Shown here: piece by piece, positions 6,313-11,646 of the stretch
How the letters are laid out: every line of letters starts with the position of its first letter
How positions within the stretch are numbered: the stretch's first letter is position 1
Source: Ruminococcaceae bacterium UBA1785
GTDB lineage: Bacteria; Bacillota; Clostridia; Oscillospirales; Acutalibacteraceae
NCBI GenBank assembly: GCA_002314555.1
Contig: DCGF01000031.1
Location: 339-11,984 of the forward strand
Length of the DNA stretch: 11,646 nucleotides
Direction of reading: 5' to 3'
The notes under the pieces: generated by a model
Told to the model about the DNA's origin: nothing
Database searches by the model: none
What the model saw: only the letters and a program-made list of their open reading frames with translations
Made by a program: the position numbers and the translations under genes

Positions 6313-6853
6313 ATTCCTCCTTATGTGCTTTGAATTTTTTAAAGCAGGTCTTTTTTCAATTGGCGGTGGCCTTGCCACATTGCCGTTTTTACAAAAGATG
6401 GCAGAAAATCATCCTGAGTGGTTCACACACGAAGATCTTATTAATATGGTGGCAGTGGCGGAATCAACTCCGGGACCTATAGGCGTAAACGTTTCAACAT
6501 ATGCCGGGTTTAACACAAACGGTGTGCTTGGAGGAATCCTTGCGACATTATCATTGGTGCTCCCGTCCTTTCTCTGCATATTAATTGTCTATGGATTTTG
6601 GCAGAAGTATAAGGAGAACGAAAAGGTTCAAAGAACTTTTTCGGCGCTTAGACCTGCAGGACTTGGACTTATTGTTGCTGCTTGCTTTACGGTGTTTAAA
6701 GGAGCAGTTATTCCAGACGGCGCATTTAGATGGACTTGTCTTTTGATGTTCATAATTTTCTTTGCCGTGATGCAAATTCCAAAAGCAAAGAAGATTCATC
6801 CACTGTTTTATATCCTTTTAGCTGCTGTAATTGGAATATTTTTACCACTTTAA
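6305..6853 (+). CDS. chrA: CHR-family (chromate-type) transporter, second short-chain subunit
   Basis: This 182-aa partner of the preceding subunit has a single CHR domain. Its landmarks fall at the same residue numbers as in its neighbour: GGG at 20-22, Trp39, TPG at 55-57 and Asn62, so the first about 65 residues align without gaps despite clear divergence. Later helices lie about 74-97, 115-132, 143-157 and 166-181; the charged tail seen in the first subunit is missing. Start choice: the frame runs back to TTG 6248, but that region is the coding end of the first subunit; GGAGG at 6291-6295 sits nine bases before ATG 6305. The 8-base overlap with the upstream stop indicates translational coupling and 1:1 production, as expected for a heterodimer. 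Substrate assignment carries the same caution as for the first subunit. Confidence 0.9.
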   Translation: MNKFLLMCFEFFKAGLFSIGGGLATLPFLQKMAENHPEWFTHEDLINMVAVAESTPGPIGVNVSTYAGFNTNGVLGGILATLSLVLPSFLCILIVYGFWQKYKENEKVQRTFSALRPAGLGLIVAACFTVFKGAVIPDGAFRWTCLLMFIIFFAVMQIPKAKKIHPLFYILLAAVIGIFLPL

Positions 6854-6867
6854 TTTTGGAGAATTAA

Positions 6868-8118
6868 ATGTTTGATTTAGAAGAAAAACTCAGGCCTGAG
6901 CGAGCACTGCTCTGCTCTGTTGACACGGGCGACTTTGACGCCGAGGTGTCAATAGAAGAACTTTCTGAGCTCGCTCATACAGCTGGCGCGGAGGTTGTGG
7001 CGAAAGTTATACAACCGAGACCGGCGCCAGACGCCGCACTGTTTTTAGGAACGGGTAAGCTCGACGAGATAAAGGAATTCGTAGAATTCCCAAATATAGA
7101 TCTCTTAATATTTGATGACGAGCTCACCCCATCACAACAGCGCAACATAGAAAAATATACCGGTAAAACTGTAATAGACAGAACAACACTTATTCTAGAT
7201 ATATTTGCCCAGCGTGCCCGTTCAAAGGAGGGTAAACTCCAAGTTGAACTTGCACAGCTTCAGTATAGACTTCCTCGCCTAGGTGGACAGGGAACGTCCC
7301 TCTCAAGGCTCGGTGGTGGTATTGGTACTAGAGGACCTGGTGAGTCAAAGCTTGAATCCGATAGGAGACATATCCACCGTAGGATTGATGCTATAAAGGA
7401 TGAACTGCGCGAGGTTGAGAAGCGTAGAAACCTTCAGCGTCAACGCCGTAAAAAGGATGGGGTTCAGACAGTTGTTATTGTCGGCTACACAAATGCTGGC
7501 AAGTCAACTTTGATGAACCATTTAACACAAGCAGGCGTGCTTGCCGAGAACAAACTCTTTGCGACGCTTGACCCAACCAGTCGCGCACTTATGCTTCCAT
7601 CTGGACGTGAGGTAATGCTCATAGACACAGTAGGACTCGTTAGAAGACTTCCACATAATTTGGTTGAGGCCTTCAAATCCACACTTGAGGAGGCGGCTTC
7701 TGCCGACGTAATCTTAAACGTCTGTGATGCCTCTGACCCTTGCGCCACAGAGCATCTTCGCGTGACGAACGATCTCCTTTTAGAGCTTGGTGCAGAGGGT
7801 AAACCGGTCGTAAATGTCATGAATAAGTGTGACCAGATTTACGACCTAAACGATGTTCCGACTATCGGTAACACCGTCTATATTTCAGCACTCCGTGGCA
7901 ACGGAATCGAGAAGCTTCTTAATGCTATCGAGGAGGCGTTGCCAAAGGATAGAAAACGATGCACATTCCTTTTCCCATACAGCGACTTAAAACTTGCAGC
8001 ACTTGTTAGAGATGATGGCAATGTCTTCTCTGAAGAATATGCAGATGAGGGATTAAAAATAGATGCCCTCTGCAGCATAATTGTTGTAAACAAACTCGAA
8101 AAATATGTATTGGAGTAA
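6868..8118 (+). CDS. hflX: Ribosome-associated GTPase HflX
   Basis: HflX binds the 50S subunit and splits stalled or heat-damaged ribosomes. The 416-aa protein has the normal layout. The N-terminal HflX domain contains FLGTGKLDEIKEF and IDRTTLILDIFAQRARSKEGKLQVELAQLQYRLPRL. Next comes the glycine-rich GGGIGTRGPGESKLESDRR with a long helical, basic linker. The G domain has G1 GYTNAGKST (206-214), G3 DTVGL (253-257) and G4 NKCD (319-322). A short C-terminal domain of about 55 residues ends the protein. ATG 6868 has GGAG at 6856-6859 and lies 14 bases after the second chr gene; the next gene starts five bases after its stop. No promoter is evident in the short upstream gap, so it is probably carried by the xre promoter, which would place this stress GTPase under XRE control. 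Confidence 0.96.
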   Translation: MFDLEEKLRPERALLCSVDTGDFDAEVSIEELSELAHTAGAEVVAKVIQPRPAPDAALFLGTGKLDEIKEFVEFPNIDLLIFDDELTPSQQRNIEKYTGKTVIDRTTLILDIFAQRARSKEGKLQVELAQLQYRLPRLGGQGTSLSRLGGGIGTRGPGESKLESDRRHIHRRIDAIKDELREVEKRRNLQRQRRKKDGVQTVVIVGYTNAGKSTLMNHLTQAGVLAENKLFATLDPTSRALMLPSGREVMLIDTVGLVRRLPHNLVEAFKSTLEEAASADVILNVCDASDPCATEHLRVTNDLLLELGAEGKPVVNVMNKCDQIYDLNDVPTIGNTVYISALRGNGIEKLLNAIEEALPKDRKRCTFLFPYSDLKLAALVRDDGNVFSEEYADEGLKIDALCSIIVVNKLEKYVLE

Positions 8119-8123
8119 AGAAA

Positions 8124-8825
8124 ATGGTACAAACAAATTATTTGGTTACCACGCCAAACATTAAGAGGGACTACACCTTTGTTGTTCTCTCAGACTTACA
8201 TGACAGGCCGTATGATGAAGCGATTAAGTATGTTAAGTGCATTAAACCAGATGCCATATTTGTTGTTGGAGATTTGGTCGATAGGCACTTAAAGAGGCAG
8301 GACAAATGCCTTCCTTTCCTTAGAGAATGTGTCGCTTTAGCACCTACATTTTTCTCATATGGAAACCATGAAATTAAATATCCTATAATCAGCGAAGAGG
8401 AGTTTTTATCAACAGGTGTAACTCTTCTTGATAACTCTTGGACTATCTTTGAGAATGATGTTCTTATCGGTGGACAGACTCCGGGTCGTTATCGCTTAAA
8501 AGTGGATTGGCTTAGAGATTTTGAAGATGGAAACGGATATAAGATTCTTCTCGACCATAACCCAGAGCATTATAAGAGATACTTAAAAGAGAAGCATCCA
8601 GAGATAGATTTGATAATCTCTGGACATGCTCACGGTGGACAAATCCGTCTTTTTGGACACGGATTGTTCTCCCCAGGTCAGGGAATATTCCCTGAGTACA
8701 CAAAGGGCTTCTATGATGAGAGACTTATTGTTGGAACAGGCCTTGCAAATACGGGTTATATAATCCCTCGTCTCTTTAATCCAACAGAGGTTTTAAAGAT
8801 AGAGCTAAAGAAAGCGATTTCTTGA
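8124..8825 (+). CDS. Calcineurin-like metallophosphoesterase (YkuE-like)
   Basis: This is a 233-aa dinuclear-metal phosphoesterase. All five metal and active-site blocks are intact: SDLHD (Asp24, His26), GDLVDR (Asp50), GNHE (Asn81, His82), DHNPEH (His145) and GHAHGGQ (His168, His170). The order and the ending LANTGYIIPRLFNPTEVLKIEL match the YkuE/YaeI-like group. Those relatives usually carry an N-terminal membrane segment or export signal. Here the protein begins MVQTNYLVTTPNIKRDYTFVVLSDLHD with none, so it should be cytoplasmic. GGAG at 8112-8115 lies inside the last codons of hflX, eight bases before ATG 8124. The substrate is unknown; lipid or nucleotide phosphoesters are both possible. 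Its stop codon overlaps the -35 of the pncB promoter. Confidence 0.9.
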   Translation: MVQTNYLVTTPNIKRDYTFVVLSDLHDRPYDEAIKYVKCIKPDAIFVVGDLVDRHLKRQDKCLPFLRECVALAPTFFSYGNHEIKYPIISEEEFLSTGVTLLDNSWTIFENDVLIGGQTPGRYRLKVDWLRDFEDGNGYKILLDHNPEHYKRYLKEKHPEIDLIISGHAHGGQIRLFGHGLFSPGQGIFPEYTKGFYDERLIVGTGLANTGYIIPRLFNPTEVLKIELKKAIS

Positions 8826-8850
8826 ATATAAAAATAAAGGGTGGTATAAT
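8822..8850 (+). promoter_or_regulatory. Extended -10 sigma-A promoter of pncB
   Basis: TTGAAT (8822-8827) and TATAAT (8845-8850) have a 17-bp spacer, and TGG (8842-8844) just before the -10 gives the extended -10 form TGnTATAAT. The -35 overlaps the TGA stop of the phosphoesterase (8823-8825). Transcription should begin near 8857, leaving a short leader of about 16 nt with GAGGTG (8861-8866) before ATG 8873. Confidence 0.75.
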
Positions 8851-8872
8851 TAGCCAACTTGAGGTGATACAA

Positions 8873-10330
8873 ATGAAAGAGTATTATGACAGCAAAATCA
8901 ATTTGACAATGCTCACAGATTTCTATGAACTAACTATGGCAAATGGTTATTTCCAGTATGGATATAAGGACACCATCGGCTACTTTGATATGTTCTATAG
9001 AAATATTCCTGACCACGGTGGTTTTGTAATCATGTGTGGTGTACAGCAGGTCGTTGATTACCTAAACAACTTAAAGTTTACAGATGAGGACATTGAATAT
9101 CTTCGTGGTCGTGGATTCTGTGAAGGATTCCTTGATTATCTTAAGAACTTTGACTTCTGCTGTGATGTTTGGGCTATTCCTGAGGGAACACCTGTTTTCC
9201 CTGGTGAGCCAATTATTAAGGTTCGTGGACCTATGCTTCAAGCACAGTTCTTAGAGACAATGATTCTTCTTATAATCAACCATCAAAGTCTCATCGCTAC
9301 AAAGGCGAACAGAGTAGTTCGTGCCTCAGAAGGACGCGCAGTAATGGAATTCGGCTCACGCCGTGCGCAGTCAGCTCAGGCTGCTATTCTCGGTGCTCGT
9401 GCAGCATATATCGGCGGCTGTATAGGTACAGCTTGTACGCTTGATGGTCGTGACTATGACATCCCTGCACTCGGAACCATGGCGCATAGCTGGGTTCAGC
9501 TCTTCCCATCAGAGTATGAGGCGTTTAGAGCTTATGCTGAGGCATATCCAGATTCATGTACTCTTCTTGTAGATACATTTAACGTACTTAAATCAGGCGT
9601 TCCAAATGCCATCAAAGTATTTAATGAGGTGCTTGTTCCACAGGGTAAGAGGCCAAAGGGCATCCGTATTGACAGTGGTGATATTACTTACCTCTCAAAG
9701 AAGGCACGTAAGATGCTTGATGATGCTGGTTTCCCTGATTGTGGTATTTGTGCATCTAACTCACTTGATGAATATATCATCCGTGACATGCTCCTTCAGG
9801 GCGCAAAGGTAGATTCCTTCGGCGTAGGCGAGAGACTTATCACAAGCTCTTCTCATCCTGTGCTTGACGGTGTTTATAAACTTGTTGCTATTGAGGACAA
9901 AAATGGAAATATCATTCCAAAGATTAAGATCTCTGAGAACGTTACTAAGATTACAACTCCTTGTAATAAGGAAGTTTATCGTTTTTATGATAAGGAAACT
10001 GGTAAAGCAGAAGCAGATGTACTCACAGTTTGTGGCGAGGTTATCGACGACTCTCAGCCATATCTTCTCTTTGATCCAAACTACACTTGGAAGCAAAAAG
10101 AGATTACAAATTATGTCGCAAAACCTCTCCTTGTTAAGATTTTTGAAAACGGTAAATGCATAGCAGAGGAAAAATCTGCTAAAGAGATTCAGGACTACTG
10201 TAAGGAACAGATTGATACTCTCTGGGATGAGTGTCTTCGTTTTGAGCATCCTCATCAGTACTGGGTTGACTACTCAGAGAAACTTTATAACACTAAATTT
10301 AACCTTCTTAAGGAGTTTAGTTCAAAGTAA
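8873..10330 (+). CDS. pncB: Nicotinate phosphoribosyltransferase
   Basis: PncB joins nicotinate to PRPP, with ATP hydrolysis, to form nicotinate mononucleotide, the entry step for salvaged niacin into NAD. The 485-aa protein carries the family blocks in order: LTDFYELTMANGYF (14-27), EFGSRRAQ from Glu159, GTMAHSW with His205 at the position of the phosphorylated His, LVDTFNVLKSGVPNAIKVF, RIDSGD (265-270), ASNSLDEY and FGVGERLITSSSHPVLDGVYKLV. The C-terminal extension of about 120 residues is normal for the longer bacterial form. Start choice: the frame is open back to TTG 8822, but that TTG is the promoter -35; ATG 8873 with GAGGTG at 8861-8866 gives the proper N-terminus. Its TAA shares one base with the next ATG (TAATG), so the phosphatase gene is coupled to it. 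Confidence 0.96.
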   Translation: MKEYYDSKINLTMLTDFYELTMANGYFQYGYKDTIGYFDMFYRNIPDHGGFVIMCGVQQVVDYLNNLKFTDEDIEYLRGRGFCEGFLDYLKNFDFCCDVWAIPEGTPVFPGEPIIKVRGPMLQAQFLETMILLIINHQSLIATKANRVVRASEGRAVMEFGSRRAQSAQAAILGARAAYIGGCIGTACTLDGRDYDIPALGTMAHSWVQLFPSEYEAFRAYAEAYPDSCTLLVDTFNVLKSGVPNAIKVFNEVLVPQGKRPKGIRIDSGDITYLSKKARKMLDDAGFPDCGICASNSLDEYIIRDMLLQGAKVDSFGVGERLITSSSHPVLDGVYKLVAIEDKNGNIIPKIKISENVTKITTPCNKEVYRFYDKETGKAEADVLTVCGEVIDDSQPYLLFDPNYTWKQKEITNYVAKPLLVKIFENGKCIAEEKSAKEIQDYCKEQIDTLWDECLRFEHPHQYWVDYSEKLYNTKFNLLKEFSSK

Positions 10331-10974
10331 TGAGGACGTATAACACAGTTATTTGGGATTTAGACGGCACACTTCTTAACACGCTTGTCGACCTTATGAA
10401 TGCGGTCAATTACTCTATGCGGACACTTGGATATAGGGAACGCACTTTAGAGGATATTCGCGTCTTTGTTGGAAATGGAGTAAAGAAGCTTGTCGAGCTC
10501 TCCATACCTGAAGGTAGAGATAATCCTGATTATCAAAAATCTTATGATCTCTTCTGCGAATATTATTATGAGCATAACCTTGATAACACTTTGCCTTATG
10601 ATGGCGTGGTTCAACTTATCGAGGAACTTAAGAGGCGAGGCGTCAAGCAGGCTATAGTTTCAAACAAAGTTGACCCTGCTGTTAAAAAGCTTAATGAGAC
10701 TTTCTTTAAAGTTGATATCGCTTTAGGTGTGACCGATATGCTCCCTAGAAAACCGGCTCCAGATATGGTTTGGAAAGCCATGGCGGAACTTGGTGCCGAT
10801 GTCAATAACACTGTATATATCGGTGATTCGGAAGTAGATTTAAAAACTGCAAAGAATTCAAAACTCGACTGTATTTCAGTTCTCTGGGGCTTTAGAACAC
10901 TTGATGAGCTCACTCAGTATAGTCCTATGTGTACTGTTTCTAAACCGGAAGAAATTTTAAAATATATCAAATAA
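10330..10974 (+). CDS. HAD-superfamily hydrolase (Gph/PpaX-like phosphatase)
   Basis: This 214-aa cytoplasmic phosphatase has the full HAD motif set. Motif I is WDLDGTLLNT with nucleophile Asp10 and acid/base Asp12; motif II is Ser111 in VSNK; motif III is Lys141 in PRKPAPD; motif IV is IGDSEVD (Asp166, Asp170). An alpha-helical cap of about 65 residues between motifs I and II marks it as subfamily I, cap C1, like phosphoglycolate phosphatase (Gph) and pyrophosphatase PpaX. It could clear 2-phosphoglycolate, hydrolyse pyrophosphate (a by-product of the upstream PncB reaction) or act on a nucleotide; the sequence does not decide. There is no clear RBS of its own beyond the 3' end of pncB, and ATG 10330 overlaps the pncB stop by one base, so it depends on termination-reinitiation. 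A terminator follows two bases after its stop. Confidence 0.9.
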   Translation: MRTYNTVIWDLDGTLLNTLVDLMNAVNYSMRTLGYRERTLEDIRVFVGNGVKKLVELSIPEGRDNPDYQKSYDLFCEYYYEHNLDNTLPYDGVVQLIEELKRRGVKQAIVSNKVDPAVKKLNETFFKVDIALGVTDMLPRKPAPDMVWKAMAELGADVNNTVYIGDSEVDLKTAKNSKLDCISVLWGFRTLDELTQYSPMCTVSKPEEILKYIK

Positions 10975-10976
10975 AA

Positions 10977-11010
10977 AAAGAGCTTGGAACGGGGAAGTTC
11001 CAAGCTCTTT
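10977..11010. terminator. Bidirectional terminator between convergent operons
   Basis: AAAGAGCTTGGAAC (10977-10990) and GTTCCAAGCTCTTT (10997-11010) form a perfect 14-bp stem around the loop GGGGAA. On the + strand the tail is TTTAATTTTA; on the - strand the run after the stem is seven T (complement of 10973-10979), so it ends both the pncB-phosphatase unit and the metK-TSCPD unit. Confidence 0.92.
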
Positions 11011-11019
11011 AATTTTACT

Positions 11020-11274
11020 TTATACGTTTTTTGCTGCTTCCATAACGGCATTTGCAAGTTGGTCTGAACAGCTTGTTGGTTTGTATCCACAAGTGATGCC
11101 GTGGAAGAGGTCGTATATCTCTTCAGCGGTTTTTCCGTCCATAGCGATAGAGATTGCTTTTAAGTTGCCGTTACATCCACCGAAGAACTCGATGTTTGAG
11201 ACAACGTGATTTTCATCCATATCAAAGTCTATCTGCTGAGAGCATGTGCCCTGTGTTCTATATGAGAACCTCAT
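11020..11274 (-). CDS. TSCPD-domain protein (TIGR03905-like), function unknown
   Basis: This 84-aa protein matches the small stand-alone TSCPD family seen in Clostridia. The same domain occurs at the C-terminus of B12-dependent ribonucleotide reductases. Recognisable blocks are FFGGCNGNLKAIS (30-42), ITCGYKPTSC (60-69) and DQLANAV. Four cysteines (11, 34, 62, 69) are spaced as expected for a metal or redox site. The motif that names the domain reads TSCSD here (67-71), with Ser in place of the usual Pro. GGAGG (complement of 11282-11286) lies inside the end of metK, and its ATG overlaps the metK stop as ATGA, so translation is coupled to SAM synthetase. No biochemical role is established for the family as far as I know. 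The bidirectional hairpin at 10977-11010 ends the transcript. Confidence 0.85.
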   Translation of the reverse strand: MRFSYRTQGTCSQQIDFDMDENHVVSNIEFFGGCNGNLKAISIAMDGKTAEEIYDLFHGITCGYKPTSCSDQLANAVMEAAKNV

Positions 11275-11646
11275 TTTACTGCCTCCAAAAGTTCATTAAC
11301 TTTATTTGTCTGTTCCCAAGGAGTAGCTAAATCCTCACGTCCCATATGTCCAAGGGCTGCAACGCCTTTGTAGATTGGTTCTCTAAGGTTTAAGATATCG
11401 ATGATAGCAGCCGGACGAAGGTCGAAGACTTTGTTTACTGCTTTTACAATCTTTGCTGGCTCCACTGTCTCAGTGCCGAACGTCTCAACCATTATGGAGA
11501 CAGGGCGAGCAACGCCGATAGCATATGAGAGCTGAATTTCGCACTTTCTTGCGAGCCCTGCGGCAACGATGTTTTTAGCTACCCAGCGAGCTGCGTATGT
11601 GGCGCTGCGGTCAACCTTTGTTGGGTCCTTACCTGAGAAGGCACCA
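11271..11646 (-). CDS. metK: S-adenosylmethionine synthetase, C-terminal part (5' end outside window)
   Basis: MetK makes S-adenosylmethionine from methionine and ATP. The minus-strand frame is open from the right edge to TGA at 11273-11271 and gives the last 124 residues, beginning GAFSGKDPTKVDRSATYAAR, which is the conserved AdoMet synthetase signature around the active site. It continues with VAKNIVAAGLARKCEIQLSYAIGVARPVSI, then VETFGTE and the terminal domain, with FDLRPAAIIDILNLREPIY and a GHMGRED-type motif. An internal ATG gives an apparent 73-residue frame starting at 11492, but homology continues unbroken upstream, so that is not the real start. The last codons contain the RBS of the TSCPD gene, and the stop overlaps its start by four bases. 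Confidence 0.96.
   Translation of the reverse strand, partial: GAFSGKDPTKVDRSATYAARWVAKNIVAAGLARKCEIQLSYAIGVARPVSIMVETFGTETVEPAKIVKAVNKVFDLRPAAIIDILNLREPIYKGVAALGHMGREDLATPWEQTNKVNELLEAVK

Noticed and set aside
7485..7820. 111-codon minus-strand frame inside hflX
   Set aside because: It is a Ser/Thr-rich antisense shadow of the G domain with no initiation signals or recognisable domain.
9864..10163. 99-codon second frame on the plus strand inside pncB
   Set aside because: It is an out-of-frame overlap inside a conserved coding region, without start signals.
9761..10255. 164-codon open frame on the minus strand inside pncB
   Set aside because: It lies wholly antisense to a well-conserved gene, has no RBS or promoter, and its Leu/Phe/Ile/Asn-rich composition is what the reverse strand of this gene would give.
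10611..10913. 100-codon minus-strand frame inside the HAD phosphatase
   Set aside because: It is a Ser-rich antisense shadow of a gene with intact catalytic motifs; no RBS.
1..11646. Possible defence island, mobile element, CRISPR array, T-box or riboswitch
   Set aside because: I found no transposase, integrase, terminal repeats, regular direct repeats, toxin-antitoxin pair or long structured leader. The largest gene-free stretch is 164 bases. The gene content is housekeeping and transport.

Overview
The window looks like chromosomal DNA of a low-to-moderate G+C Gram-positive anaerobe of the class Clostridia, most likely a Lachnospiraceae-type gut or rumen bacterium. This is inference from gene content and style: GGAGG-type ribosome binding sites, consensus sigma-A promoters, compact operons separated by U-tailed hairpins, a lone pilT, a TIGR03905-type TSCPD protein beside metK, and a lipoprotein-type amino-acid binding protein. 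No phage, transposon, CRISPR, tRNA or rRNA sequence is visible. It is mainly a housekeeping region, and I see no convincing new multi-gene system.

Layout on the + strand. Positions 3-170 are the tail of an MsbA/MdlB-type ABC exporter. Positions 171-334 are a regulatory intergenic region with a perfect-consensus promoter (TTGACA-16-TATAAT) and two exact ArgR-like palindromes. It drives a polar amino-acid ABC importer: binding lipoprotein (335-1084), permease (1162-1941) and ATPase (1931-2677), closed by a terminator at 2701-2728. The boxes suggest the substrate is arginine or a related cationic amino acid. A solitary pilT (2809-3864) follows with its own terminator, then malQ (3925-5406), whose best candidate promoter has its -10 inside the loop of the pilT terminator.

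After the malQ terminator, a TTGAAT-17-TATAAT promoter starts a tight gene string: an XRE regulator (5506-5748), two paired short-chain CHR (chromate-type) transporter subunits (5758-6312 and 6305-6853), the ribosome-associated GTPase hflX (6868-8118) and a YkuE-like metallophosphoesterase (8124-8825). An 11-bp inverted repeat straddles the -10 of this promoter and is a good candidate autoregulatory operator. A second promoter, TTGAAT-17-TATAAT with extended -10, overlaps the phosphoesterase stop codon and drives pncB (8873-10330) and a HAD phosphatase (10330-10974), which overlap by one base.

A perfect 14-bp-stem bidirectional terminator (10977-11010) separates these from convergent minus-strand genes: metK (C-terminal 124 codons, running off the right edge) and a TSCPD-domain protein coupled to it by an ATGA overlap.

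Start corrections: the longest open frames overextend pilT (GTG 2737, real start ATG 2809), the XRE gene (TTG 5479, real start ATG 5506), the second chr gene (TTG 6248, real start ATG 6305) and pncB (TTG 8822, real start ATG 8873). In each case a Shine-Dalgarno sequence and the family N-terminus support the downstream ATG.
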